Translations under genes and position numbers: made by a program
In this document: positions 1-40,100 of the stretch, in pieces
How positions within the stretch are numbered: position 1 is the first letter of the stretch
Layout: every line of letters starts with the position of its first letter
Notes under the pieces: model-generated
The model's database searches: none
The model's input: only the letters and a program-made list of their open reading frames with translations
Told to the model about the DNA's origin: nothing
NCBI RefSeq assembly: GCF_035582795.1
Contig: NC_134370.1
Coordinates: forward strand, 52,811,501 to 52,875,500
DNA length: 64,000 bases
DNA from: Mycteria americana
Lineage: Eukaryota > Chordata > Aves > Ciconiiformes > Ciconiidae
Direction: 5' to 3'

Positions 1-586
1 ATTTGGTCTCATTTTAATTTGCTGGTAGTGTAGCTGTTGATTTTAGTAGGTCTAATCATGATTTCACTATGGTAAATGAGAGGAGAATCAGCTGTTGAAA
101 CAATCCATCTGATTGAAACAATAGTACTTTACTTAATAAACTTACCTAACAGTAACATATCTTGATTAACACATACATATTACTTTTGTCTTTTGAGACT
201 TTATTACTGTAACATAATCTGTTATCTGTGTATGGGAGGCCAACGTCGATTATGTTTGGGAACCGACACTAAGACTCATAATGGTATTTAGGCAATGAAC
301 TCCTTGGAAATCCATCCCTGAATGCAGCATATGAGAATGGAAGATGCAAATTAATTAACGGTGCTCTCTTCTTATTGCAAATACATTTAGAGAGTAGTTA
401 AAGTTTATCTGCCTCTTATCTCTAATCTTTTCAGTTTTCAATTCTGACATTACATTTAAGTTTATTTGGCAGAAAGGATGTTCGTGATTAACCTTCAACA
501 TTACACATCATCGCTGTATGTCTGTACACAGTACACATCCTGTTTTAGTATCCACTCCACCATTTTAATAGATGCTTTCTTTTCAG
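1..586 (+). other. OTUD7A intron (3' part)
   Basis: AT-rich sequence leading to the TTTTCAG acceptor of the exon at 587. I see no exon, RNA gene or recognisable repeat in it. Confidence 0.7.
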
Positions 587-26601
<26,015 letters not shown>

Positions 26602-26689
26602 GGATTCTTCCGTGACTACTTAGTTTTACCATTTTCTTACTTACAAAGTAAACAGTGTTGAATTGCAGTAACAGGAATCCTTAAAAAAG

Positions 26690-26695
26690 AATAAA
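26690..26695 (+). terminator. OTUD7A: Candidate proximal poly(A) signal of OTUD7A
   Basis: AATAAA lies 89 bases after the stop codon. Downstream sequence is only moderately T/G-rich, so use is uncertain. Confidence 0.45.
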
Positions 26696-27318
26696 GGATT
26701 GATGAGTAAATAGTGTCTAGCTTTTCGGTTTTCCGGGGCAATGAGGAAATGATAGAATTAATTTATCATAAAAAAAAATATTATTTCCCATTTTGTCAGT
26801 GTCTTTTTTACATATACTGGTAAGCTGAAGGGTTGTTTACTCCTTTGTCAGTGCTGTGTATATGTTTGGTCAAAAATTTACTAATGGTGCCTGAATTTAC
26901 ACTGACATCACTCAGGTAGTAGAATGATAGGGGAAAGTCATAATACCGGAGATGTGGTGTTGTAGTAGGGTAGTATCTGCCTTGCAGACATTTGAAATTC
27001 TATAGCTATTATGAGAGTATTTTTTCCTCAGTAAAACCTAAATTTTTCATAGTCTTTTTTTTCAGGAGGGTAGTGATTTTGCATACTGCACATTTTTAAC
27101 ATGGCAGCATATTGCATTGCTACTAATGTTTGTACTCACTTTAGTCTGAAATTGAATGATTCTGGGAAAATGGGAGTGAAAGGTCTGAATTCATGAGGGC
27201 TGCAGCTCTTCCTAGTTTTAAGTTCTTACCAGTTATTTCTACATTTCCATAAATAAGTAGATTTGAGCCACTTTTATTTGTACTGAATTTTTAAACAGGT
27301 TTTATAAAAAATGCATTA

Positions 27319-27356
27319 TGATTTGCAAGACTTGATTTGCAAGACTATGATTTGCA
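27319..27356. repeat. 14-bp tandem repeat, 2.6 copies
   Basis: TGATTTGCAAGACT occurs at 27319-27332 and 27333-27346, with a partial third copy TGATTTGCA at 27348-27356. It lies in the probable OTUD7A 3' UTR. Confidence 0.92.
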
Positions 27357-27444
27357 CGTCACAAAAACCCCCCACATAGTATAGTTTTGGGCACCCAAAT
27401 TTCAGTAGTATTGTCATCACTGTTAAAATTGAGAGAAATTTTTA

Positions 27445-27450
27445 AATAAA
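27445..27450 (+). terminator. Candidate poly(A) signal
   Basis: AATAAA in a very A/T-rich setting; could be used as an alternative OTUD7A end, or be chance. Confidence 0.25.
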
Positions 27451-30400
27451 ATATAAAAATTTTATTGGATTTGGAAAATTTGATGATCAGCTAGGAAATT
27501 TAGGATCATCTTAGAGCTGAATGAACTGCTTGTCAAAACAAATGTATTGCATCAATTGATTCCCTTAGCCATTGCATGCATTTAATCATTATTTATTTAT
27601 TCATTCCTGTCTCAACATTATCGAGTGATAGTTACTGCAAACATAACTACGTCTGAGCCTTTCTTGAAGACTGTTGGCTCCACCTATTTTTGAGCCTTCT
27701 CCTAGAGTGAGTTATGTACCCGCCAGGAGGTTCCAAGATGGATATAAAATACCTCCAGTATGAATGGCAACTCCTAGCGCAGATTTGCACAAGTCTGATA
27801 TCCAAATATTTACATAATATTGCAATAATATTTGCATAGTATTTGCAATACTTTTGAAAATAAAACTTTGCTCATAGAAACAGTTCTGTAAAGCAGACAC
27901 CGCAAATACTGTTAAAGTAGATGTATGACATTAGGAAGTTTTCTTGAATATAGTACTTGCTGGTTTTGCACCCCTCCACCATCAACTGGCATAATGTAGT
28001 AAGACAGATCTTTAAGTGTTGTTACACTTGCAAGCAATGGCTCACTTACTGTCTATCTACATTTTTTTTTTAAAAGAGCTCATTTTCCACAAATAGGTGA
28101 AGTACTTCCTTCAAGACTGCTTACTCTGCCACCTAAAGGTGCAGAACGTGAGTTCTGCCTTACTCATTATGGAATAGCACTTTTCTGGCCCACACAGGAA
28201 AGATTCTTTGCCAAAGAGTCTTTGTTTCTGATTCTTTTCTGCTGTACCCCAATTTTTACTCTTGACATGGGTGGAACCATTTCACTTGTGTACAGTTAAT
28301 CCTAGTTAGCTTTGAAACCAAGCCTAAAGTAGTCTGTGAAACGAGATACACAAACTTATGCTGACTTGTACTGGCTTTCAGGAAAAAGCACATAAGCTTT
28401 TGCTAAATGTAATTCCCACTGAAATTTGTGGAACTGAGCACATACTTAAAATTTACCATATCTTGGGTTTTCTGCTGAATGGGAGGCTTAAAGAATAGTT
28501 TCAAAATAAGTCCATTAGCCACTCCTAAAAAGTCATGGTCTTTGCCGTGACAGCTGTTCCATGAATCCAGACCTGTACTTCATATTTCTTGCCGTATACT
28601 GAGCATACACTGAATGTTACTGCATTTGCATTCCTTCATAAAAGGGAAGTACTGGTATGCATAATGAGAGGTTAAAACTCCATTTGACTTCTGTCCTTAA
28701 GGTAAGCACATTCTAAAACCCATGTCTCCGGTTGCGTACACTGGTAAGCAGTGTCCTTTTTTGGTTAACTGTTGTGATTACATGTAAATTCTCATTGCCA
28801 AAGAAATCTGTGATTGCAGATTATGCTAAAACAAGCCAGATCATGTTAAAACAAATCAAATATCATACTTGATTGTATTTGTTGCTGAGACTGAGAAAAC
28901 TGACAGGATAAAACTTCATTAAAAAAAAAAAGAAATATTTAAGAATTCTTAGAGCATTAGAGTAGCAGTAGCATTTGATACTCTGAGAATTGTTTCTGTG
29001 TAAAGTTGTGCTTAAGAAATATTACATTAGCAGCAAACTACACCAGCCCGCGTATTTGAGTCAGTTGTATCCTTTCTGAATGAGGAAAAAAGTAACAGCA
29101 CATATGTAAAAATAAGCAATTACCATGAGAATTTGCCATTTCCCATTTTTCAAAGGAGTTGTTTCTATAGTATGTTTTTAAGATCGACTATTTGCAAAAG
29201 AGGTTTACAGTTGGTCAATATTTAGATAAATTACTCTGTTCTAAATTATTGAATAGATTGTACCTGTATGTTAGATTATTTTGAAAAATTACTTGATCTT
29301 CTGAATAATAATAGGCTTATCTGTGTAGGATACCAAATTTCAGTGTTCACTATCATCCTCAAGTCACTCAGATATTTCCATAAATATTTACCACTACTGG
29401 ATTGCTCATTTTAAAATACCTGTTATATGAAATACTGACAGAACACTATTTAGTTGTGCCTGTTTCCTCAGAATCCTTTTCTTGGTATATCTTTGAATAA
29501 TTTGCTTAATATTGCTGTTTTCTTTTAGAAGTCTCTTCAAATACCCCACTGTTCTCTTGTCCCTTAACATTTGATATTGAAAAGAAGTTGCAGGCCTACA
29601 ACACAATTTGCCAGTTCAAATCTACCCATCTTTTCCTAACAGTTGTCCTTTTTTCTGGATAAGTAGTACTGTGAAATTTTTGGGTTTTTTTTTTATTTCT
29701 GAGCTATGTGTGGCAGTTGTCTAAAGGGGATACCAGAGTTGGTATTTAACAGTCCAAACATGCAGAAACCGTGCCTCCTCCTGAAGAAGTGATTGTCCCA
29801 TTAAGAGAGGAGTCTAGCTATAAGAGGAAATTTTCTAACTATTTTTTTCAGAGAGAATTCCAAACTGCTCATGAGTTGCATTCACCAGCACTGAAAGAAA
29901 CTGTGTCATTCCTTAGCTAGGTGTGAGAGGGAATAATTTTCAAATTTATTTTTCTGTTGCACTAAATGGCTAACCTTTGACTGCTGTTTTGGTTTATTTT
30001 TCCCTGCATTGAAAGCGTATGTAGCCCACAGGCCAGCAAGGTCTTTTCTGTGCCCGATCTGCCCACTCTATACCTTCCAGAGCTTGTTAGAATTACCACC
30101 GAGTCCTAGCTGTACAGAAATCAGTTTTGGTTTTGGAGGACCCTATTCACTTCTTCTGTTAGCTCAAGTGGCTGCAATACACACGCATATTTTTGCATTT
30201 GTATGTGCTTTTTTCCCCTCTCTGCTTGTTAGTGATTCAACAATGAGCACTGTTGTCCAAATTTCAAAAGTGCAGACTAAATCCTGGGTAGGCTACACCT
30301 TCCCAGAATAGATCCAAAATCACCAGGAGATATTTAGGTTGGAGGAAGCTGGAATTTTTTTAATGTGTGAATGTGCAATTTTTCTAATTTAAAAAAGGCT

Positions 30401-33400
30401 TAAACCTATTATGCAATTTTTTTACTTTGTTCATAAACTCTGATACAAAGGTCTGTTCGTAACAGAGGATGCCTGTAATACATAATGGGTTTCAGTCACA
30501 CTTTATATTAAAGTTCCATTTAAAGTGCTTTGTAAAGAGTTAATAAACTATTGCTAGACTTTACAAGTATTTTTTCGGATGTGGGTATCAGTTGTAGCAT
30601 ATGGCTAACAAGCAGCTCATTCAGAAGAAGGTGATGGTGTAGGTTATCAAAAGTAACTTCAGATATTTTGGATTTTAAAACAATTGATTAACCTTTTGTT
30701 GTTATGGTTCATTAAGCTTTATAAATGCAATGGAAATATAGTGTGTGACCCAGCTTTCTTACGGCAATTAGTTCCTTCTTCCTAAGTCAAAGGTAACGTT
30801 AAGGCGATCAGTGACAGAAAGATGCTGTACTTGGAAAGTTTTGTGTTGCTTATTTCTTAAGAAGTCTAAATATGCCAAGTGAAGTCTTCAGAGTCGTCTT
30901 TTCTAAAATTGCAAAACTCATGATGAGCAGTATTACTCGATACAGAAAGCATTGAGGAGAGACGCTTAACGTGGCTTTGCGCAGCATCTGACTGCAGATC
31001 AAAGCAGTCTGCTGAGGCAATACCAGTCCTTGTACATATAGGCATATTCAGGGTCATCTACTGCTCGTGTGATGAACGTGTAGGTATCAAAAAATGCACA
31101 GCACAGATCTGACAAAATACTGCCCTCTAACTGTGTGATTCTGCAGACAGTTACACTGGTGCTCAACTTCACCAATATGAATAGTCTCCCTGACATCAAG
31201 GAGACTGCTTATTTTCAGAAACTTAACATAACGGTTAAGAAAAAGCATAAATGTTTGTGGGATCAAGGCCTGAGCCTTTAGCCAGTGTTTGCTCCCCTCA
31301 GGCTGCCTGGCGTTACTCTTCCAATGAGAGAATCAGTGAGGATTTTGCCTGAGGAGCAGAGGGAAGCCTTAGGCCTCTGGGCTAAATCTGCTGGCCTCTG
31401 AAATCTGGAGAGAATCCTCTTAGTAGTGGGGGCCTTAAACCAGGTGCTTCATGGACACCCAAAATACTTGCAAGGGGGACGTGAAAGTAAAGTACGAGCT
31501 AGTAAGGGAGTAAGGTCTTCATAACACTGGGAATGTTTTGCACAGGTAAAACCCATATGTTAATAGAAACCAAAATAATCTCAAATAAACACAGGTCCAG
31601 AGAAGCAAAATAACTGATGATGATTGTAGATGGCTTTTCAGCTTAGTGTATTTTAAGTCTCTGTCAGTGTATTTGAAGAGTATTTGTTTTAGGGTACGGC
31701 AGCTTACGCAGAGGATCACCAAACAGTATATAGCATAGAATTTAACTTATTTCAGTAACAGACACTAGTATCTATTTTAATTTGCACATTAATTTCCAGT
31801 GTATATGACTAAAATACTCTATTGTTAAAAATGAGAGGAAAACAACACAAAGGTGTTTGTAAGTATGTTCTGTTTGTAGACTTAAGGCTGTATTATGTTG
31901 GAATTTTACAAGCCAAGTTTAAATTGTAATATAGAAATTATTTTTATATTATTTTCAAAATATGCTACAGAGCAATATTTTGCGCCTTTATTATAAACAG
32001 GGTCATCATTTTAGTAGGTTACCTTCAGAAATGCTGGTAGAAATTAACCATGAAAAGAAAGCTTTGTAAATGTACTCGTTGTTTCTAACTGCTCTGTCTG
32101 TTGTGCACATCTATATCTAATGCGAGTTGAATATACAAATTTTTTTTAATTGAAAAGCTTTAAATTTTTCTTTATATATTTTGGTACAACACTATTCCTC
32201 CCTATTTAATTCCATTCTTCCTTCCAGTCCCTACCAATAGCCACTTTTATAAGCAGCTTCTGAAAAAACATTCATCTGGAAAGTTTTCTTACCAAATGAA
32301 ACATTTCTGCACAGATATTGATTGACTTGGGACATTCATAATACACTCTGAATCCATTGGAGTAGGATTACTTTGCTTTTTTTAAAAACAGAATCAGAGA
32401 TTTATTATTCCTTCAAAATGAAAATCAAGAATTAATAACCAGTGCAATCATTTAGCATCTGTGGGAAGAAAATCACTCTAGGTCATAGAAATGTCATCCT
32501 CTAATTGGCAGATACGTTGTGTCTTAATATATAGCAAATGTGCGTTAGCGTTTGACAGATTAAAGTGTTCAGATTTTATTTCTTCATAGTTCTTTGTACT
32601 GTACATATCAATTACTGATGAACTGTGCAAAAAAGACTTTGCAAACCAATGCATATGTTAAGTTAGGAGTCAGTGTAGTTTTTAAAATTCCATAAATTTT
32701 GTGGTTTATTTTGTTTGGGTTTGTTTGTTTGCTTAAGAATTACTATTAAGGTACGTCCTGCAACCAAAATTTTCGAATCTGGATGCCTAACATTAAGATT
32801 CTGCATCGAGTTTTCTCTGAATAAATAGACTGGTTTTAAGATGTACTGAGCATCTATTTCTGTGAGAGCAAAAGCTTTCTTGGTTTCAGAAAATCAAGTC
32901 AGCATTACTCCAACACATATTCAGGGCTTTTCTTTATTAGTCTACACCTCTTTCCAGTCAATGGAATTTACATTTTCTCTTTAGCAATTTTCCATGTATG
33001 AACAAATAATTGGGCTTATTCATAAAGTGATTGTTTGAATATGGAGAGACTTGCCTTGTACCAGAACACCATATAATTTTCCATTTAACTGCTGCATCCT
33101 TAATGGGGCTAGTGTATTCCACTGATTTTTGGGGGGATATACGACCTTTTTTCCATGGATATCACGATCACTCTGTTCTGTTTATTTGGGGGTTTTTTCC
33201 TCTCAAGTGGATATGCTGTTCTGATTGCTGTTTTATCTCCCATTACCTGAATGCATGTACTGTACCAAGAGAATCGAAATGGCTGAGGCACGTTTGCACT
33301 GTGGAACATACGATATGGGTAAAAGCCACCATGTTCCAAACAGCCTTAAAATTGTGACTCTCTGGGGACTGAGAGTCCTTAAACTGGATGCAGCCTCTGT

Positions 33401-36400
33401 CCCACTTCCTCATTTAACCATGACTGTAAAACGCTCTGGCCTGCTGTAGTCTACGTAACTGTAAGCATATTCATCTGAATAACCTGTAATCTTAAAAGAA
33501 ATTTTTCTTTAAAAGATTGTAATTCTTTGATAAGTGTCAGTGTGTCAGGAAACCTTAGGCAAAAGAGGAGATGTGGTAAAAATACAGAGATAATGATAGC
33601 TGGCGGAGTAACCAAAATACTAAAAAGAGGGGAAAATAGGTAAGATGTATCAAAAACTACTTCCTGTCAAGACTGGAAGTTTTGTAGATCTTCCTATGTT
33701 CTAGGAAAACAGAGAAATGTTGTTTTGCCATTCATCTCTGCATCTAATGTAGTCTCTTTCTTTGTTGCAGAGGTTTGCTACTGGGGAAGAAGGGAGAGAG
33801 AAAAAAGGCAAGTTTTCTTCCCTTCTTAAACAAAGCAAATTCTACTCTAGTAGCAGAATCATCTGAGATTGCAAAAATATGATCCAGTGTTAGAACTAAA
33901 CAGTGCCTAACTCTTGTGTGTGAGTTGTGTATTTCATTTTCATTTTGCCTCTTTCAAATGCTGGTTGTTTTTTTTAAAAAGAGGGGAGGGGGGAAGTTTA
34001 AAGAATATACTTGTGTGACAGTGACCCAGTTCTTCCTTTGTTCACATGCAAAACCAATGTAAACATGAAAACGGAATTACACTGGAGTTGCACTTTTCCT
34101 CTCAGGCAAGCTGAGAGGTAAAAGCCACCTTTTTAGGTAAATCCTATGTAACTGCTTTGCCACAGAATAATATTAGAACCCCTTGGCACAGAAGCTTTGC
34201 CTGATGAAGCCTGACAGTACGTCAGAGCTTGAGAGCCATGGCCAACCTAGCCAAAACAGAGTAAGCCTGGTCATTCTTGCCTTTAAAACAGATACAGTTC
34301 ATTCTGGCCCGTGGTGTCTGAACAGTATCTTTGGAGTAAAGATGAAGTGGAACACTGCCTTGTTGTCATTTGCCTCTAGGTTTAAGTAACACAAAGCCTC
34401 TTCCCCATGCTTTTGATTAAAATATGCAGGAGACGTAGCAGCAAAACATGGCATCTCGGGCTCAGAGAATGCTCTACGTCTCCTTTTAATGGGCTTGCAA
34501 TCAGGTATGAATTGAAACACAGCCATGTGGGCGTGATAGAAGCGCTCTCGTCTCTAAACTTTGCAAATTGTGTGCACTTATGTTTTAATACTAACAGAAA
34601 TTAAGCAATGATTTTATTGTTTATTTGCTCAAGATTCTGAGTACTGTAAATACGGTCTTTGTATAATGCACAGTTCGTGTACAGTACAAAAAATGGTTTT
34701 CCCTTGGAGCCGCTCAAAGAGCTTTGCATGCACGTGATAGCAATCTCTGTTCATTCACCATAAGCCAAGGAGAACAAACAGGATTTAAGCCTAGATTAAA
34801 TAATGAGTGGAATTAGCCACACAGACCTAAGCAGCTAGGAGTCCCAACCATAGTATTCCAGGCCAGCTTTGACAGTTTTGTATAACACTCTATGCCAATG
34901 ATCTAGATTAGGTTTGTGCTCTTTCCTGGGGAGGAGCAATTACTTCCGTGTCTTTTCCAAGCCCGTTGCTCTTACCCTGCTAACTCCTTGTTGCAGTTGT
35001 AATGTGCCAGTCTTACTTCAGTCTTGCTTCATTCAGCTATGAAGCAGTTTTTCAGATCTGCATAGAGCTCTTGTTTTCTTATTGGAATCCATCTAGGCCT
35101 TTATTTTGCATTCAATTTTAAGACGTAAAATACTGTTATAAACTTTTCATAATGCCTTGAAGTTGACTGTTGTGTGGCTGAAAGACTTTGTTCTCCTTGG
35201 AAGGCCTTGTTCTTCCTCATTGATTCTTGCGACTAACATTTTGGTGTGGAAACAGTGGAATGAAACATTGACAATATCAATGCTGTTTACATGTATTTCT
35301 GCCATTTGGTATACTTTTATCTTTTTTGTTACACAATTCTGTTTTGTTAAAACCCAACGCCTCTCAGATACAGGCAAATCTTGAAGGACAGTCTGAATTA
35401 TTATACGCAAAATGTATATGTAGCTAATTCATCGTAACTTTACTATTACTATTGTATAACATGCCCTCCCCAAATTGTTTGTACACCTTTTTTGCTATTG
35501 CTAACATTTTTCCTTTCATCTTCTACTTCCTTAGACAAATTCTAAAGCTCTTTGTCCTTAGAGCCTGTGGTAGATTTTCCAATAAAGAAGATTTGGCTTT
35601 CTCAGTCCAGTTTGCATATAGAGTGGCTTGTCTCCCCCAACAAGAATTAAAATAACACAGATGTCACACCCTTATTTCATAGAAGTTCGTTTACTCATTA
35701 ACTGAGGGTCTCTGTTCAATTATAACCAAAGCTAATTATATAGAGTTTAAAAAATCAGGACAGGTAATGTGACTCTTTCTAATCACCTAGAAAACAGCAT
35801 TTTTAAAGCCGTAGAAATGTACAATAAATGTATTTGTACTTGAAGTCCATATTTCAAAGAAAGATAGTAGTTGGCTCTCACCAGGGCTTGAGTAAATGCT
35901 AATAAGGAATAAAGCAAGTCTCATTGATTTTTGTTGGCTAAGAATTCAGCTTCCTGGTAGTCATACCGTCCTTCTCATTTTTCAGAGTTTGTGTTTCTTG
36001 TTGTCTTCTATAAATTTATACTGTCTTAGCAAAGAGATTTAGGGTTTCAATAACCAGTATAATAGATACAGCAGAAATTTATTTAACACTGAAGTGACTT
36101 TTCAGGTTTCTCCTTGGTTTGACCATTTTCAGGCAAAACTTTTATCCCGTATGAAAGGAGTGAATTTATCTTTTCCCATTCCCTTCCCTATTCATAATTT
36201 AAAGACGCAATTGGTTGCAGTCACTTTTGTCTGCAAACAAAACAGTTGGTCATTTTTAAGCTGACTGCCATATCATGTTTAAATCCATTGTTCAAAAGAA
36301 ACAGGAGCATTAATTAACGTTAAAGGATAATGAATATTTTTTGTTGTGAAAAGTGTGAGTTCTTGAGAACCTTTTCTACATGCAGTTTTCATTCAAAATC

Positions 36401-36701
36401 AATTTAAATGTCATTTTTAATCTGATCCATACTTTGACAAAGATGATGTGTAAGAGCTGTTTTTAGCAGTTGGATTGTTACTTTGTAAAGTATTAAAGCA
36501 CTAAACCAATTTTTGCAATAGGTAGTAAAACTTGCTTTTGTTTTGAAAAACTTCCAGTTATAACTGTCGCACTTTTTATAGCAAAACTGTATTTAATTTC
36601 TTTCTTTTATGAAAGATTACTCAAAGTAACTGATAGCTCTGTAATCCGTGTGAATTCGCTTCTCCATTATTTGAAACTGAGAGAAGCTATAATGCCTATT
36701 C

Positions 36702-36707
36702 AATAAA
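36702..36707 (+). terminator. OTUD7A: Candidate distal poly(A) signal of OTUD7A
   Basis: AATAAA is followed about 40 bases later by a T/GT-rich element (TTCTTGTTTGTGCTTTTTG), the normal layout of a strong vertebrate poly(A) site. A G-quadruplex motif lies at 36830-36848. Base composition turns from AT-rich to CpG/G-rich just after it. Confidence 0.55.
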
Positions 36708-36829
36708 ATTAACTTATTTCTAAACTATCCGTTTGCTTGAATTCTTGTTTGTGCTTTTTGCGTACTGCTCACTGTTATGCTGGGGGAACACTGAAGCCTC
36801 GGAAGGAACCGCGGGGCATGTCACAAACC

Positions 36830-36848
36830 GGGGGCGGGTGGGTGGGGG
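36830..36848 (+). promoter_or_regulatory. Canonical G-quadruplex motif with 1-nt loops
   Basis: Four G tracts (36830-36834, 36836-36838, 36840-36842, 36844-36848) are separated by single C or T loops, the most stable class of predicted G4. It lies on the OTUD7A sense strand about 120 bases past the candidate distal poly(A) signal, where G-rich pause elements can assist transcription termination. Confidence 0.75.
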
Positions 36849-37107
36849 TGGCGTAACTGGCTCATCACAAGCTTTCATTCTGCTGCCATAAAGTTCACTC
36901 AAGCTTTATTTCAAGATTAGTTTGCATAAATTGGATAACTTTGTCAGTCTGAGGCAAAAGCCAGAAATCAGGCGCTGCCAGGCCTGTTCAGCTTTCGTTT
37001 CTACAGCGTATTCCTAGTTCCCAGGCTGCCGAGGCACGAGGCCCCTCCACGCCAGGAGGGGCAGCGCTGCCGTGCCGCTGTGCTGCTGTGGTACGGGCTG
37101 GGCTGTG

Positions 37108-37125
37108 GTCGTCGTCGTCGTCGTC
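37108..37125. repeat. (GTC)6 trinucleotide repeat
   Basis: Six perfect GTC copies, followed by ACCGTCACC, inside the CpG-rich patch. Confidence 0.95.
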
Positions 37126-40100
37126 ACCGTCACCCTCCTGGGGAAATCGATGCCTCTCTAATCAGGCGGCAGACAGCGTATTTGTCAAACGACTACTTTT
37201 GAACCACAGTGTTTCTTCGGAGAAATCCCAAGTGCTGAAGAAGTCGTATTAACCTGTGGTAAGTTGTTCCAACAGTTAATTAGCCACTTTTTAAAAAAAC
37301 TTGTGTTTCTAACCTGAATTTGCCTAACTCCACTTTCTGCCTTTGGCTCTCGCCTCACTCCTGTCTGATGTGGAGTTGTCTCTTGCCCTTGAATTGCTTG
37401 TACCCTCTGATAATCTGCCATCCCTTAACTGTCTCTGTGTCAGGCTAAGCAGGTCGTGCTTTCCAAGGCTGTTGCAAAGGCATATTTTCGGTTCCTGGAA
37501 TGTAATCTTTCTCATGCCTGTGCTTCAAGTCTCATCCAGCCTTTTAATATCTCCCTTGATCTGTAGACACCTGAATTAGACTGAAAGCTTTTTGTGAAAT
37601 ACACTCCAGCTCCAACAAGAATTAATTCAGGCAGATGCTGCTGCAGACTGTATTAGACAGCCTCTCTTCTGAATTAGTCTCTGATTCTATACAGGAATTG
37701 ATAGCGTCTACATTTCAGTACAAGTTTATTTCCTAACAGAAATTATTGTATATTTATTCACAAAGATGTCTTTAGTCTTTCTGGCCATAAGATGTACGAG
37801 GAACTCTCATTCAGCTGCTCTTTGACCTAGGATTTTTCAGAGTCCTTGCTTCCTGAGCGAGAGTGCTCCACCTGGTAAGTATAGCCAAGTCGCTGGGTTT
37901 TTTCCTAAATGTCTGCGTTAATTTTGATTGTATCACACACACTTGGTTTACTGAGCAATCCAGATTACTCTGTATTAGCATCCAGTCATTTAATCTCCAA
38001 ATATTAATAATTCTTTTAAGCACTTTCCCCTGGTGATTGATAAAACTATTAGCGTAGGGCTGGCCCTCTCTTGAGACAGTGGATTGGGGATTAATTATTA
38101 GTCAGTTAAACTTCTAATCTTTCCAAGGAATCTAAAAAGGTTTGAAAGGGCCTATTTTTTATAACATAATAGTGACTTTTTTAATTTTACCCTTCTTTCA
38201 TTCTTGATTCAAGTTCCACATGAACCATTTTATTATTGTGCCTGTGTTCATAGCGTGTGTTTACCTTCAATAGTTGCTGTTTGACATCGTCTTGAATTTG
38301 AATTGGGGATAAATCAGATAGTAGTAAAATAGTTTGGGGGGGGCAGTGAGATAAAAAAATCTTTGGACACGTCTACCTGTTCTCAAAGGTTTCCACCTAG
38401 TGATATGCCAACCTGCCGTTAGGATTTCCTTTCTTCCTGGTGCAAACATACTGTACCTAAAGGCAAAAGAGAAGCTAAGGGTCAGCATACCTAACTCAGT
38501 AGTGGTTATGGACTTGCTCAAATATGTGCATTTGCTGAAGTTTTCTTAACTGGCATGACTAGTTTCTAGGAATATGGTTCTTAAATATCAGGACATTGTA
38601 ATATTAAACTTACCTGCCTGGCTGATTGATACTGGAATTATTTTACCTTTATTGCAGTAGTACGTGAAATAATTCCTGTGTACTCTTTTTGTATTGATTT
38701 AAAGGTCACAATCATGCAAATTGTTCAATATGATCAGACTCCTGAATCCTTCTAGAGCTTTATTAACTCCAAGAGGGCTTCAGGAAAACGCAGGACAGAC
38801 TTGTTTGCAGAACTGGAATTTACACTCAAGAAACACTTTGAGACTTCTCTGGGGGAAGGACATTAAAGCAACATCAGGCTTTACTTGTTGAAATCTAGCA
38901 TTGGTTGGCCTCCCTGATCAGCATCCTGGCCCAAATCTGAACATTCGGATTCCCGCAGCTTGTTTTGGAGATTTGTTTCCTTTTCACTTATGTGCTTGGA
39001 ACTATCATGGATGAGTGTTCGGTCAATCCAGAAGTTTGGACAATAGCATTTTAATTTATGCTGCTTGTCGCTAATCTCCCTTATAAAAAGTTTTAAAGAG
39101 GAAAACCAGTGTTAGAAAATAATGACTTCCTTTGGGTCACCCTGTCAAATGGCTCTGTTTGGGGTGAACCTCCTCCTCTGATGGCTTGCTCACTGCACCA
39201 GCCTGCACCGCAGCCGCCCCTGGACAACTGTTACCAGTTAACCACTGTTGATCTCCCGCTGTGGGGATGCAGGAAGCGGTGTTGGTATCACACACCACTG
39301 CACAGAAAACTGGTGATAGATGCTTATTTTTAATAGTGTGCAGTGAAAATTAGATTTCTTAATGAAAAGAGAGGAAATGGCCCACATCTGCAGAGTGCTG
39401 ATAAAAAGGCATTCTCCCCAGCCTGTCAGCTTTGTCATAAGTGATTCCAATTTTCTTCTGTGGCATTTTTCTTCCTCACCAAACTGACTAGCATTTATAG
39501 TTTGATTTCTGGTAACTTCAAATCCTATCCAAAAAGTTACATAATTTACTCCTAATGTAGTCATCTTTGCTACAGGAAAACTTTTTTTTTTTTTTAATTT
39601 TCATTTGTTTGATTTCTACGCAGATGGCTCAGTTAAACTCCATGTGTAACTAGAAAATACTTCTAAAAAGCAGCGTTTTTTGGAGCTCCCATGTAAGTCA
39701 CATTTCTAAACCTTGCCATATATAAGATCAATAAATTTCAAGAAAGACTACTGACTGGGTAAACTTTACCCCTAGAACTAGAGGGCAGCTCTGTAGCCAG
39801 AGCTGTTAAAAAGCATGTCATATATGGGTTATCTGACTGGATTTTAATACGTCAAATAGTTCAGTAAGTAACTAGCTTAAAAACAAAAAGGTTTTACAAA
39901 ATTAACCATATGTAAGTGCATACTTGACTTGACTTTATAGAGTTGTGTTCTACTTCCTGTGGTCTCCTTAAATAAATCTGTGTATCACTCTGATACCTGT
40001 CACCACATTTGAAAGACTCCCTCTACTTTTATAACACAATTGCAATATTTTTCTTCATGTAACCACATCTGCAAGGAAAAAAGTGCATTTTGAAGAACAA

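Larger units (their letters stand above)
26602..36725 (+). other. OTUD7A: Probable long OTUD7A 3' UTR
   Basis: After the TGA there are about 10 kb of AT-rich, CpG-poor sequence with no coding exon, no CR1 and no recognised SINE. Possible poly(A) signals occur at 26690 (AATAAA, 89 bases after the stop), 27445, 35823 and 36702. The last has a GT/T-rich downstream element and marks a sharp change in base composition, so I take it as the likely distal end. Transcript extent is inference; it could also be intergenic beyond the first signal. Confidence 0.5.
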
